64,000 bases of DNA from Roseomonas gilardii subsp. gilardii (GTDB taxonomy: Bacteria; Pseudomonadota; Alphaproteobacteria; Acetobacterales; Acetobacteraceae): NCBI RefSeq assembly GCF_023078375.1, contig NZ_CP095555.1, forward strand, positions 186,001-250,000. Direction: 5' to 3'. The notes under the pieces are model-generated. The model saw only the letters and a program-made list of their open reading frames with translations. It was not told the origin of the DNA and ran no database searches. A program made the translations under genes and the position numbers. Positions 1-8,728 of the stretch are shown one piece after another (position 1 is the stretch's first letter; every line of letters starts with the position of its first letter).

Positions 1-637
1 CGGCGCGCAGCGCGTTCCCCCTGACGGCCCGCAGGGACCAGCCGAAGGGGGAATGCACGATCCGGCGGACCACCACGAAGACCAGGAACAGGACGGTAAG
101 GCTGTATACAGCCGCCACCTGCCCACGCAGGTCGAAGTCGAAGAGGCCGAGAAGCGGGCCGACCTCCATCCCCTGCAGGCCATCCGCCCCACCCGTGAGC
201 CAGCTCAGCCGGTTGGCCAGTTCATAGAGGACCGACGCCACGCCCAGCGTCACCATCAGCCGCGTCAGGTCGCTGCCACGCAGCACCAGCAGGCTTGTCG
301 CGCCGCCCAGCAGGGTCGCGGCCACCCAGGCCAGGACGAGGCCCAGCAGCGGGTCCGAAACGCCCCTCACCGCCGCGATGCCGGCGACATAGGCGCCGAG
401 ACCGAAGAAGGCCGCGTGGCCCAGGGACAGGATGCCCGCATAGCCGAGGATGAGGTCCAGCGAGAGCGCGAAAAGGGCCGTGACGGCGATCTCCGCGATC
501 AGCAGGTAGCGGTCGGGAAACAGCAGGAACGCCGCCACGATCGCCGCCCAGGCCAGGTATTCCGCGGGATGCCACCGGGACAGGCGCGCGAGCTGTGCCG
601 CCGCCTGCTGCGGAAGGGTCATGCCGGTGCCGCTCAT
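1..637 (-). CDS. livM: Branched-chain amino acid-type ABC transporter permease LivM (partial, runs off left edge)
   Basis: Inner-membrane permease of a Liv/HAAT importer. The visible part translates as a chain of hydrophobic helices, including SLDLILGYAGILSLGHAAFF, the loop typical of LivM. The start ATG at 635-637 overlaps the livH stop in an ATGA junction, so the two permeases are translationally coupled. The C-terminal part lies outside the window. The neighbouring aromatic genes suggest that the substrate is an aromatic or other carboxylate rather than leucine; that is inference, since the family covers amino acids, amides, urea and aromatic acids. Confidence 0.85.
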   Translation of the reverse strand, partial: MSGTGMTLPQQAAAQLARLSRWHPAEYLAWAAIVAAFLLFPDRYLLIAEIAVTALFALSLDLILGYAGILSLGHAAFFGLGAYVAGIAAVRGVSDPLLGLVLAWVAATLLGGATSLLVLRGSDLTRLMVTLGVASVLYELANRLSWLTGGADGLQGMEVGPLLGLFDFDLRGQVAAVYSLTVLFLVFVVVRRIVHSPFGWSLRAVRGNALRA

Positions 638-1494
638 CGGGTCGCCACCCGGCCAAACAGGCCCTGGGGCCGCCAGATCAGGACCGCGATCATCACCGTA
701 TAGATGACGAAGGCACCAAGCTCCGGCACGTAGTACTTGCCGGCCACATCGGCGATGCCGAGGAGAAGGGAGGCCAGGAACGCCCCGGAGATCGAGCTGG
801 TGCCGCCCACCGTCACCACGATCAGGAAGTAGATCATGAACTTCAGCGGGAAGCTGGGGTCCAGCCCCAGGATCTCCGCCCCCAGCGCGCCCCCCAGCCC
901 CGCGAGGCCGGACCCGACAGCGAAGGTCACCGCGAAGATCGCCCCCACATTGATGCCCAGCCCGCGCGCCACGCGCGGATCGTCCACGGCGGCGCGAAGC
1001 CGGCTGCCGAAGCGCGTGCGCGACAGGGCGAGATGCAGGGCCAGCGCGATCACGCCGCAGGTGACGATGATCAGCAGCCGGTAGGCCCCCATGCTGATGC
1101 CCAGGAACTCGAAACGGGCACGGAGCATGTCGGGGATCGCGATGAACTGCTGCGAGGACCCCGCCACATTATCCACGATGGCCACGGACATGAAGACCAG
1201 GCCGATCGAGAACAGGACCTGGTCGAAATGGCTGCGGGCATAGACGTGGATATAGAGCGTCCGCTCCAGCAAGGCGCCGAGCAGGGCAGAGAAGAGGAAG
1301 GCCAGAGGCAGGGCGGCCAGGAAAGGCACGCCCCAATGGTTCACCAGGACGAGGGCGGCATAGCCCCCGGCCATGGCGAAGGCGCCATGCGCCAGGTTCA
1401 CCAGGTTCATCAGGCCCAGTGTCACCGCGAGACCGCAGGCCAGGATGAACAGGACCATCCCATAGGCCACGCCGTCAAACAGCACGGTCAGCAT
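634..1494 (-). CDS. livH: Branched-chain amino acid-type ABC transporter permease LivH
   Basis: Second permease of the Liv-type importer, about 286 residues, the usual size. It opens MLTVLFDGVAYGMVLFILAC and carries GLMNLVNLAHGAFAMAGGY, the conserved LivH segment, followed by several membrane helices. The ATG at 1494 is preferred because homologues begin directly at the first helix; the 30 residues upstream in this frame are low-complexity read-through. It lies 16 bases after the binding-protein gene and overlaps livM by four bases. No ATPase subunits (livG, livF) are visible; they may follow livM outside the window. Confidence 0.9.
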   Translation of the reverse strand: MLTVLFDGVAYGMVLFILACGLAVTLGLMNLVNLAHGAFAMAGGYAALVLVNHWGVPFLAALPLAFLFSALLGALLERTLYIHVYARSHFDQVLFSIGLVFMSVAIVDNVAGSSQQFIAIPDMLRARFEFLGISMGAYRLLIIVTCGVIALALHLALSRTRFGSRLRAAVDDPRVARGLGINVGAIFAVTFAVGSGLAGLGGALGAEILGLDPSFPLKFMIYFLIVVTVGGTSSISGAFLASLLLGIADVAGKYYVPELGAFVIYTVMIAVLIWRPQGLFGRVATR

Positions 1495-1510
1495 TGCCGC
1501 CCCCCTGCCC

Positions 1511-2689
1511 TCAGCCCGAGGCCGTCTTGGCCGGGTCCCGGACGGCCGGGATCGTGGCGAACTCGACGTTGTAAAGCTCGCCATCCACGCGCTCGCAGCG
1601 GCGCATGTAGATGTTCTGGACGATGTCGCGGGTCTGCGCGTCGATGGAGATCGGCCCCCGCGGGCTTTCCCAGGACAGGCCCTTCATCGCCTCCAGCAGG
1701 GTCGGCCCGCCCGAGTCACCCTTGGTCTTCTCCAGCGCCTTGTAGATCAGCGCCATGCCGTCATAGCCGCCGACCGCCATGAAGTTCGGCCGCATGTCCT
1801 TGTTGGCGGCCTTGAAAGCCTTCACGAAGCTCTTGTTCAGCGGGCTGTCATGCGCGGCGGAATAATGCTGCGAGGTGATCACGCCCAGAGCCTGATCGCT
1901 CATGTTGTTGAGGAGATCGTCGTCCAGGACGTCGCCCAGCCCGATCAGCCGGATGCCGGCCTCCTTCAGCCCGCGTTCGGCGAACTGCTTCATGAAGACC
2001 GATCCGGCCCCCGACGGCACGAAGATGAAGACCGCATCCGGGGAGGCATCACGCGCCCGTTGCAGGAAGGGTGCGAAATCCGGGCTGGCCAGGGGGACGC
2101 GCAGGGATTCCGGCACCTGCCCGCCCGCCTGTATGAAGGGCTCCTTGAACCACTTCTCGGCATCGAGGCCGGGACCGTAGTCGGACACCACCGTGACGAC
2201 CTTGCGGATGCCGTTCTCCGGCGCCCAGCGCCCCAGGGGCAGGGCCACCTGCGGGACGGTCTGGGAGGTGCGGACAATGAACGGGGACGACTCGGTGATG
2301 CTGGAGGTGGCGGCGGCCATCACGACCTGCGGCACCTTGGCACGGGTCGCGATCGGGGCCGCGGCCAGGGCCAGCGGGGTCAGGCCGAAGCCCGCCAGGA
2401 CAGCGGCCTTGTCGTTCACCACCAGTTCCTGCGCGAGGCGCCGCGTCGCATCCGCGACATTGGCATCGTCGCGGACGATTACCTCGACCGACCGCCCGGC
2501 GACCTCGCTGCCGTTCTGCTGCATGTAGAGGCGTACAGCCCCCTCGATCTGCCGCCCGGTCGAGGCGAAGGGCCCCGTCATCGGCAGGATCAGGCCGATC
2601 TTGAGCGGCTCCGCCGCCCGCGACAGGCGCGGCGCGGCCAGGGGCAGGGCCATGGCGGTCCCGGCAGCCAGAAATTCTCTTCTTCTCAT
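1511..2689 (-). CDS. Branched-chain amino acid-type ABC transporter substrate-binding protein
   Basis: Periplasmic receptor of the Liv-type importer, 392 residues. It begins MRRREFLAAG, a twin-arginine-like signal peptide ending near SRAAEP, followed by the type I periplasmic-binding fold (LKIGLILPMTGPFASTGRQ). It is first in the binding protein-livH-livM order. The ATG at 2689 follows an AGGAAAAGAACC stretch and gives the signal peptide at the very N terminus; longer starts do not. It lies downstream of the ring-cleavage genes on the same strand, so the ligand is probably an aromatic acid or its breakdown product (inference). Confidence 0.88.
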   Translation of the reverse strand: MRRREFLAAGTAMALPLAAPRLSRAAEPLKIGLILPMTGPFASTGRQIEGAVRLYMQQNGSEVAGRSVEVIVRDDANVADATRRLAQELVVNDKAAVLAGFGLTPLALAAAPIATRAKVPQVVMAAATSSITESSPFIVRTSQTVPQVALPLGRWAPENGIRKVVTVVSDYGPGLDAEKWFKEPFIQAGGQVPESLRVPLASPDFAPFLQRARDASPDAVFIFVPSGAGSVFMKQFAERGLKEAGIRLIGLGDVLDDDLLNNMSDQALGVITSQHYSAAHDSPLNKSFVKAFKAANKDMRPNFMAVGGYDGMALIYKALEKTKGDSGGPTLLEAMKGLSWESPRGPISIDAQTRDIVQNIYMRRCERVDGELYNVEFATIPAVRDPAKTASG

Positions 2690-2750
2690 GGTTCTTTTCC
2701 TCCCGAACAAAGACGCGGGGCCGGACCGGCCCCAGCTTCCCAACCCCCGA

Positions 2751-3743
2751 TCAGTACACGATCCCCTCCGCGTCCATCTCCTCCAGGGTCGGCGTGCCGT
2801 GGGTATGGAAGCTCTCGATGGTCTTCAGGCCCCAGGCCTGTCCCTTCCGCCGCTCCGCCTCGCTCCAGCGGATCGGCTTCCAGTCCGGCGCCAGGATCAG
2901 CCGCGCCCCGGCATTGGCCAGTTCCACACGGTTGCCGCCCGGCTCATAGACATAGAGGAAGAAGGTCTGCTGGATCGCATGCTTGTGCGGGCCGGTCTCG
3001 ATATGGACGCCGTTCTCCAGGAAGATGTCGGCGGCGCGCAGGATCTCCTCGCGGCTGTCCAGGGCGAAGGTCAGGTGATGGAAGCGCCCGCGGCGGCCGT
3101 TGCTCTCGCGCGAATAGGCGATGTCATAGCTCTTGTTCGTGCAGGTGAACCACATGCCGGCCTCGACGCCGGTGTCCAGCACGATCTGCTCCGTCAGCCG
3201 CATCCCGAGGCACTGCTCGAAGAACTCGCGGTTCGCCTTGATGTCGGCGGCGAGGCAGTTGATGTGGTCGAGGCGGCGCACGTTCACCCCACGCCCGGGG
3301 AAGCGCTGCGCCTGGTTCTTCAGCGCCGGCCGCAGCTCGGGCGGCGCCTCGTACCACTCCGTCTCGTAGTAGAGCTCGATCAGGTGCCCGTCGGGGTCCC
3401 GGAAGCAAAGGGTGCGGCCATGGCCCAGGTCGCCATCATGCCACGACACATCGTGCCCACCCGCGCGCAACGCGGCGGCGCGGCGCTCCAGGGCCTGCGG
3501 GCTCCTGACCCGGAAGGCCATGTGGCCCATGCCGGAATGGCGTGCCGCCGTCAGCTTCACGCAGTAACGCTCGTAATCGTCCCATCCCCGGAGATAGACC
3601 GAATCTCCCTGGCGCCCGCTTTCCGTCATGCCCATGACATCGACGAAGAAGCGCAGGCTCTCCTCCGGCTTGGGAGTCAGCAGTTCCAGATGTCCGAGAT
3701 GGGCCAGATCCATCACGGGCTCCGCGGTTTCAAGGGATGTCAT
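2751..3743 (-). CDS. Extradiol ring-cleavage dioxygenase, VOC fold (catechol 2,3-dioxygenase family)
   Basis: A two-domain vicinal-oxygen-chelate protein of 330 residues, the size of catechol 2,3-dioxygenases. The N-terminal domain has LAHLGHLELLTP and the C-terminal domain has RLDHINCLAADI. Probable iron ligands are His in DHINC (about residue 158), His in FHHLTF (about 222) and Glu in NRVELAN (about 273), matching the family 2-His-1-Glu pattern. The start overlaps the stop of the upstream hydrolase by four bases. It probably cleaves a catechol-type substrate, giving the cluster a second ring-opening enzyme besides LigAB. The actual substrate cannot be told from sequence. Confidence 0.85.
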   Translation of the reverse strand: MTSLETAEPVMDLAHLGHLELLTPKPEESLRFFVDVMGMTESGRQGDSVYLRGWDDYERYCVKLTAARHSGMGHMAFRVRSPQALERRAAALRAGGHDVSWHDGDLGHGRTLCFRDPDGHLIELYYETEWYEAPPELRPALKNQAQRFPGRGVNVRRLDHINCLAADIKANREFFEQCLGMRLTEQIVLDTGVEAGMWFTCTNKSYDIAYSRESNGRRGRFHHLTFALDSREEILRAADIFLENGVHIETGPHKHAIQQTFFLYVYEPGGNRVELANAGARLILAPDWKPIRWSEAERRKGQAWGLKTIESFHTHGTPTLEEMDAEGIVY

Positions 3744-4453
3744 GCCATCACTCCCAGGCGCAGCCAGGCACTCAGCACGCCGGTGACGGCGGCCGGTGCC
3801 TCGACCGTGCTCATATGGCCGCTATCCTCGATCACCGCGAGTTCGGCATCGCGGATCGCGGCCGCCATCTCCTCATGCTGCGACAGCGGGCTCCACCCGT
3901 CCTGCCGCCCACAGGCCACCAGGGTCGGGCAGCCGATGCGGGGCAGGACCGCCGCCGCATCGGGCCGGTTCAGCAGGGCCTTCACCTGCTTCTCGAAAAT
4001 CCCTGGCGTGGCCCGGCACACCATCTCGGCCAGCGGCCGCATCAGCGCATCGTCGTTCACGCGCTGCGGATGCACCATGGGCGGCAGCCAGCGTTCTGCC
4101 AGGGCCGCCATGCCGCGTGCATAGGCGAGATCGACGAGCTCCTGCCGCTTCTCGGCCTCGCCGGCCCGGCGGGGATGCGTGCCGGTGTCCAGCAAGGCCA
4201 GCCTCTCGACCCGCTCCGGCGCGCGATCCAGCACCGCCAGGGCGACCCGCGCCCCCATGGAATGGCCCGCCAGCGCGAAACGCTCCGGCGCCTTGTCGAG
4301 AACGGCTTCCGCCATCGCCTCGATGGAATCCAGGCCCCAGAGATCCGGAACCTGCACCTCGTAGTCCCGGCCCAGGCTCTGCCGCTGCGGGACCCAGACG
4401 GAGGCGTCGCAAAGCAGGCCAGGAACCAGGACGACCGTGCGGCGCTCATCCAT
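3740..4453 (-). CDS. Alpha/beta hydrolase
   Basis: About 237 residues with the alpha/beta hydrolase fold: VVLVPGLLCDASVW oxyanion-hole region, nucleophile elbow GHSMG (Ser about residue 87) and a C-terminal DSGHMS carrying the catalytic His. The ATG at 4453 overlaps the end of ligB by eight bases and begins MDERRTVVLVPG; the ATG at 4477 is an alternative. Its neighbours suggest hydrolysis of a ring-cleavage product or an ester or lactone of an aromatic acid (inference). The LGHS/GHSMG class also contains enol-lactone hydrolases and meta-cleavage product hydrolases, so no closer name is given. Confidence 0.82.
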   Translation of the reverse strand: MDERRTVVLVPGLLCDASVWVPQRQSLGRDYEVQVPDLWGLDSIEAMAEAVLDKAPERFALAGHSMGARVALAVLDRAPERVERLALLDTGTHPRRAGEAEKRQELVDLAYARGMAALAERWLPPMVHPQRVNDDALMRPLAEMVCRATPGIFEKQVKALLNRPDAAAVLPRIGCPTLVACGRQDGWSPLSQHEEMAAAIRDAELAVIEDSGHMSTVEAPAAVTGVLSAWLRLGVMA

Positions 4454-5303
4454 GTGCGGCATCCGCCATGTCCTCATAGATCACCTGGGCGAAACCGGTA
4501 TGCAACGGGGCGTGGTAGTTCCGGTGCAGGCAGCGCACGCGGGGGGAAAGGGCCCCACGCATGGCCAGCCACATGATGACCTCGGCCCCTTCGGCGCCGC
4601 CACGCTCGATGAAATCCTGCAGGCGCAGCCCCGCCAGATGCTCCGGATCATCCTGCAACCGGTCGAGGAACTCCATGTCCCAATCCTGATTCTGGTAGCC
4701 GAAGCGCTCGCCATGCAACTGGTGCGACAGGCCCCCGGTGCCCAGCACGACCACGTCGAGATCCTTGGGGAAACTCCCGACGGCCCGCCGCAGCGCCTTC
4801 CCCAGCCGGAAGAGCCGCCCCGGGCCCGGCACCGGGAACTGGAGCACGTTCACGGCCAGCGGCAGGATGGCGCAGGGCCAGCCCTCCCCATGATCCGGCC
4901 AGAGTGCCGAGATCGGCGTCAGCGCCCCATGATCGAGCGGCATGTCCTGGCAGACGGTCAGGTCGAACTCGTCATCCACCAGGCTGTGCGCGACATGCCA
5001 GGCGAATTCCGCATCGCCACGGACCGGCGGCAAGGGACGCGGCCCGAAGCCCTCATCGGCGATCGGATGCTCCTCCGCGACGGACAGCGCGAAGGTCGGG
5101 TAGCGGTCGAAGAAGAAGGAAGTGACATGGTCGTTGTAGATGAGGATCGCGAGATCCGGCCTGCGTTCGCGCAGCCATGCCTGCATGGGCCGGTAGCCGT
5201 CGAGCAGCTTCTCCCAGCCGGGCTCCTGCCAGGCCCCCTTGTCGATCAGCGCACCGATGGAAGGGGCATGCGGGGAACCGAGGCCGCCGATGATCCGGGC
5301 CAT
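4446..5303 (-). CDS. ligB: Protocatechuate 4,5-dioxygenase beta (catalytic) subunit
   Basis: Class III extradiol dioxygenase, 285 residues. It aligns by eye with Sphingobium LigB: GSPHAPSIG (His about 12), YNDHVTSFFFDRYPTFA (His about 60), MPLDHGALTP, GTGGLSHQLHG (the active-site His) and GAEGAEVIMWLAMRGAL (the iron-binding Glu). It opens the ring of protocatechuate to 4-carboxy-2-hydroxymuconate semialdehyde, using non-haem Fe(II). The ATG at 5303 overlaps the ligA stop as ATGA; the 32 extra upstream residues in this frame are read-through of ligA in another frame. A gallate or methylgallate preference is possible within the family. Confidence 0.9.
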   Translation of the reverse strand: MARIIGGLGSPHAPSIGALIDKGAWQEPGWEKLLDGYRPMQAWLRERRPDLAILIYNDHVTSFFFDRYPTFALSVAEEHPIADEGFGPRPLPPVRGDAEFAWHVAHSLVDDEFDLTVCQDMPLDHGALTPISALWPDHGEGWPCAILPLAVNVLQFPVPGPGRLFRLGKALRRAVGSFPKDLDVVVLGTGGLSHQLHGERFGYQNQDWDMEFLDRLQDDPEHLAGLRLQDFIERGGAEGAEVIMWLAMRGALSPRVRCLHRNYHAPLHTGFAQVIYEDMADAAHG

Positions 5304-5668
5304 CAGGATGCTCCCTTTCCGCCCTGGCGGCTGGCGAGATAGTCCTCCAGCGTCTCGCCCCGCATCTGCGCGCCCGTGGCCGCCAGGCCATCGCCACAAA
5401 GCTGGGACAGGCGCAACAGTGGGAAGACATTCGCGCCGCGCCGCACCAGGCCGATCCAGTCACGCGCCAGGACGAGCGCCCGGTCCTCGGGATCGAGATC
5501 GTAAGGTGCCATCGCCGCCTCCGGATCGGCCAGGAAGGCTTCCCGCTTCGCCGGCTGGCGGAGGTCATAGCAGAAGCGGTTCAGCCGGAGCGCCTTCGCG
5601 GCCGACACCCCCGTGTTCAGGTAGGTGCCGGCGGGCAGGCGCTCGGGATCGAGCTGTCGGCTGTGCAT
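5303..5668 (-). CDS. ligA: Protocatechuate 4,5-dioxygenase alpha subunit
   Basis: Small subunit of the ring-cleaving dioxygenase, 121 residues. It has the LigA features RLNRFCYDLRQPAKREAFLADPEAAM and ARDWIGLVRRGANVFPLLRL, the helical lid that closes the LigB active site. It is the first gene of the unit ligA-ligB-hydrolase-VOC dioxygenase-liv transporter on the minus strand, with four-base coupling to ligB. The 130 bases upstream contain a LysR-type operator (5778-5816), so ligA most likely has its own regulated promoter. Confidence 0.88.
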   Translation of the reverse strand: MHSRQLDPERLPAGTYLNTGVSAAKALRLNRFCYDLRQPAKREAFLADPEAAMAPYDLDPEDRALVLARDWIGLVRRGANVFPLLRLSQLCGDGLAATGAQMRGETLEDYLASRQGGKGAS

Positions 5669-5777
5669 CGCCAGGACTTTCTCCCCATATCACGCGCCCA
5701 CTTTCCAGCCCTTCGTCGGGACGATCGGGGGCGGGCTCTTAGGAGGAGAAGCTAGACCGGCGAAGCCGGAACCGTGT

Positions 5778-5816
5778 TATCGCTTCTTCGCCGCGCGCTA
5801 TGACCGGCCGACATAG
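5778..5816 (-). promoter_or_regulatory. Putative LysR-type operator upstream of ligA
   Basis: CTATG (5798-5802), nine bases, CATAG (5812-5816) form an inverted repeat containing the LysR-family T-N11-A pattern. On the ligA side, TATCGCTT starts 20 bases away at 5778. The same two elements at the same 20-base spacing recur at 12529-12567 before the ligK operon. The palindrome overlaps the stop and last codons of the lysR gene. The layout fits a LysR recognition site plus activation site about 110 bases before the ligA start. Confidence 0.6.
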
Positions 5817-6786
5817 GAGCCCTCCGAGCCGGCCGGCTCCCCATCACGGCCCGGGCGCTCACCCCGCGCCGCGATCTCCTCAACATAGCGCCGCAGCCCC
5901 TCCACCAGCACCTCGGCGGCCGGGGAAAGCGGCGTGTCGGCACGCCGGATGAAGCCGGCGGGACGTGGCCGGGAAGCGGCGGGAAGCGGCGCCGCGCGGA
6001 TCGTCCCCCGCAACAGGTCGCCCGCCATCATCGTGTTGGGCATGACCGAGATGAAATCGGTCGAATGCAGCATCTCGCGGATGAAGCCGTAGGAGGTCGA
6101 GCGCATCGAGGTGGTAGGGGTCAGGCCCAGCGTGACGAGGAGCTGGTCGATCTCCTGGCCCACACGCTGGCCGATCGTCGGCAGCACCAGCTCCCAACGG
6201 CGCAGCGCCTCCGCCGTGATGGGGGTTTCGAAGACGGGGTGATCGGTGCGGGCGAGGACGGAGATCGGCTCCTCGTACAGCGCCTCCCGCAGCAGCCCGT
6301 CGGGCTTGTCCGGTGGGTAGAGCTGCCCGACCACCAGATCCAGCTCCCCCCTTCCAGCTTAGGCAGAAGCTCTTCCGTCTTGCCCTGGACGAGCTGGATC
6401 ACAAGCTCCGGATGCTGGCTGCGCAGCCGCCCCAGCAGTCCCGGCAGCACCCCGGCGGCGGCCACGGGCAGCGCCCCGAGCATGATCGTGGCCTTCATCT
6501 GTCCGACCAGGCGGTCCAGCTCCTCGTCGAGGCGGCGCAATTCACCCAGCAGGCGCCGGGCCGATTGCAGCACCACCTCCCCCGCCGGCGTCACGCGTAC
6601 GCCCCGGCCGCTGCGCTCGAAAAGCTGCAGCCCCAGCAGCGCCTCGGCCTCCTGCAGGCTGCGGGTCAAGGCGGGCTGCGTGACGGCCAGGGCGCGGGAG
6701 GCGCCGAGAATGCTTCCATGCGCCCCGATGGCATCGACAGCCCGCAGCAGCCGCAGCTTCAATTGCTGATCGAGGTGCCTCGGCAT
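5798..6786 (-). pseudogene. LysR-family transcriptional regulator (frameshifted as sequenced)
   Basis: N-terminal winged helix-turn-helix (KLRLLRAVDAIGAHGSILGASRALAVTQPALTRSLQEAE) and LysR effector-binding domain, 329 residues if repaired. The reading frame breaks at a run of six G near 6344-6350 (minus strand GAA GGG GGG AGC); one more G restores ELDLVVGQLYPPDKPDG. It lies between the ligI-side and ligA-side genes and is the obvious candidate to bind the paired operators at 5778-5816 and 12529-12567. A sequencing error is more likely than true loss, because the rest of the protein is intact. Effector unknown; a pathway acid is likely. Confidence 0.8.
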
Positions 6787-6860
6787 GTCCTTCCTCCCCC
6801 GGGGCCCTGGCTCAAACGGCCGGGACAGAGCGCCCCGGGAATGCCACCGCCCGAAAGCAC

Positions 6861-6893
6861 GGCCCTGGCAAGGCACTATGCCTCACCAGGGCC
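6861..6893 (-). terminator. Stem-loop between the ligI-side operon and lysR
   Basis: GGCCCTGG (6861-6868) pairs with CCAGGGCC (6886-6893), and inside it AGGC (6871-6874) pairs with GCCT (6880-6883). It follows the stop of the dehydrogenase gene (6948) on the minus strand and precedes lysR. There is no T run after it, so it may be a processing or regulatory hairpin instead. Confidence 0.4.
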
Positions 6894-6947
6894 ACCAATC
6901 CCATACGGGCCGGCCCCATGCCGGAAGGCCCCGTGCCGGAAGGCGGA

Positions 6948-7826
6948 TCAGAGCCTGGCCAGGACGGCATCCAGCAGCGTGTCGAGATCCTCGGTCGCCA
7001 GTTCCTCCGGGGACAGCTTCGCCCCGCGATCGGCGGACCAGTCCTGGCGCTCCGCGATCGGGCCGCTGAGAATCGGCGGCACGCCGGCTTCCGCCACGGT
7101 GCGGGCGACCTCGCGCATCTCCTCCGCGCGGCGGCGGCCATGGATCAGGGGGCGGCTGATCACATAGCGCGCCAGCCCCCGCCAGTCCGGATGCGGCAGG
7201 GTGTCGGAGAGGGAGGCCAGGACCTCCTTCTCCACGCCATAGCGCCGCGCGGCCAGGAGGCATTCCGTGGTCAGGGCCTCCAGGCCCTTGACCATCACGC
7301 TGCGGCACATCTTGACCGAGGAGGCGCGGCCGATCTCCTCCGAGAAGACGGTCAGGGCCATGTCGAACGGCGCCATGCCCGCGACGAAGGCCGCGGCATG
7401 CGGCCCCCCCAGCAGCATGGGCGAACGGAGCCCCTTCGGCGGCACGCTGGTCATGACGGCCGCCTCCACATAGCGGCCCCCGGCCGCCTCCACGATCGCC
7501 GAAGCCTCGCGCTTCGTGCCCGGGGAAACGGAGTTCACGTCCAGGACGAAGGGACCATGTCCCAGCCCCGCCGCGATGGACCGCATGGCGTCCAGGTCGG
7601 AACCGGCCGTCACCGAGACGATGACCAGATCAGCCCCCCGCACAGCCTCCAGCGGAGAAGATGCCGGCGTCAGCCCGGCCTTCCCGGCATTCCGCGACGC
7701 CTTGCTGTCCGGATCGGCGAAGGCGGTGTCGAAGGCGCTGATGTCCGTGGCACCGGCGGCGCGCAGGTCGCGCGCGAAGATGCTGCCGACCTCGCCATAG
7801 CCGATGAACGCGATGCGCATGCTCAT
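6948..7826 (-). CDS. NAD(P)-dependent oxidoreductase of the 6-phosphogluconate dehydrogenase-like family with DUF1932 domain
   Basis: 292 residues. The N-terminal Rossmann fold has MRIAFIGYGEVGSIFARDL (GxGxxG variant) and VLDVNSVSPGTK; the C-terminal helical half has SSVKMCRSVMVKGLEALTTE, typical of DUF1932 proteins, with the conserved Lys. It overlaps ligI by four bases, so it belongs to the same operon. No classical LigC (CHMS dehydrogenase) is seen, and this protein is the only NAD(P) enzyme in the cluster, so it could oxidise the ring-cleavage semialdehyde or a related hydroxy acid. That role is inference. Confidence 0.8.
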   Translation of the reverse strand: MSMRIAFIGYGEVGSIFARDLRAAGATDISAFDTAFADPDSKASRNAGKAGLTPASSPLEAVRGADLVIVSVTAGSDLDAMRSIAAGLGHGPFVLDVNSVSPGTKREASAIVEAAGGRYVEAAVMTSVPPKGLRSPMLLGGPHAAAFVAGMAPFDMALTVFSEEIGRASSVKMCRSVMVKGLEALTTECLLAARRYGVEKEVLASLSDTLPHPDWRGLARYVISRPLIHGRRRAEEMREVARTVAEAGVPPILSGPIAERQDWSADRGAKLSPEELATEDLDTLLDAVLARL

Positions 7827-8728
7827 GCCGCCTGTTCCTCGCTCCAGTAGAGACGGGTTGGATTGTCCACCAGGATCTTCCGGCGCGTCGCCTCGTCCGT
7901 CACCGCCTCGGCCAGAAGGTCCAGGAGATCGCCGTCATTGGGCATGTCCCCGGCGATGTTCGGGTGCGGCCAGTCCGTGCCCCAGAGCACCCGGTCCGGT
8001 GCCACGGCCACCAGGGCGCGCGCGAAGGGAAGCGCATCATGGAACGGCGCCCCCTCGGAGGAAACGCGCTCGGCACCACAGATCTTCACCCAGGCCCTGT
8101 CGTTGCGCATCAGCTCCAGCAGGCTCCGGAAGGCCGGCTGCTCCAGCCCGCCGCGCGCCTTCACCCGGCCCATATGGTCGATCACGAAGGGAACGCGGAT
8201 CCGGGAGATGCGGGGCGCTAGCTCCGTCACGTCCTGCGCGTCCAGATGCAGCACCACATGCCAGCCGAGCGGCTCGATCTGCTCCAGGACCCTCTCGAAG
8301 AAGGCCATATCCGGCATCCCGCCGAGATGGCGCACGAAGTTGAAGCGCACGCCACGGATGCCGCCGTCATGGAGGCGGGCCAGCTCGGCATCGCTCACGC
8401 CCGGTTCCACCACCGCCACACCGCGATAGGCACCGCCGGACCGCGCGATGCCGTCCAGCGTCACCCGCATATCGCTGCCGTGGCAAGAGGCATGGACGAT
8501 CACCGCGCGATCGATGCCCAGGATGCCGTGCAGGCGCCTCAGCCCCTCGAAGGGCGCATCCGGCGGCGTATAGGCGCGGTCGGGCGCGTAGGGGAAGACG
8601 GCATCCGGGCCGAAGATATGGCAATGCGCGTCGCAGGCGCCCGGCGGGGCACGGTAGCGCGGCTTCCGCGTCTCCGGGTCCGGGCCCTTGCAGGTGGGGA
8701 TGTCGCGGGAAGCTGCTGGCTGGGTCAC
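7823..8728 (-). CDS. ligI: 2-pyrone-4,6-dicarboxylate lactonase (amidohydrolase family)
   Basis: 301 residues, close to Sphingobium LigI. Visible signatures are GACDAHCHIFGP (metal-site HxH), VIVHASCHGSD, GIRGVRFNFVRHLGG, FVIDHMGR and ILWGTDWPHPN-type RVLWGTDWPHPNIAGDMPNDGDL with the catalytic Asp, then NPTRLYWSEE at the end. LigI hydrolyses 2-pyrone-4,6-dicarboxylate to 4-oxalomesaconate in the protocatechuate 4,5-cleavage route. It is coupled by four-base overlaps on both sides, to the Bug receptor upstream and the dehydrogenase downstream. This gene is strong evidence that the pathway runs through pyrone dicarboxylate. Confidence 0.9.
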   Translation of the reverse strand: MTQPAASRDIPTCKGPDPETRKPRYRAPPGACDAHCHIFGPDAVFPYAPDRAYTPPDAPFEGLRRLHGILGIDRAVIVHASCHGSDMRVTLDGIARSGGAYRGVAVVEPGVSDAELARLHDGGIRGVRFNFVRHLGGMPDMAFFERVLEQIEPLGWHVVLHLDAQDVTELAPRISRIRVPFVIDHMGRVKARGGLEQPAFRSLLELMRNDRAWVKICGAERVSSEGAPFHDALPFARALVAVAPDRVLWGTDWPHPNIAGDMPNDGDLLDLLAEAVTDEATRRKILVDNPTRLYWSEEQAA

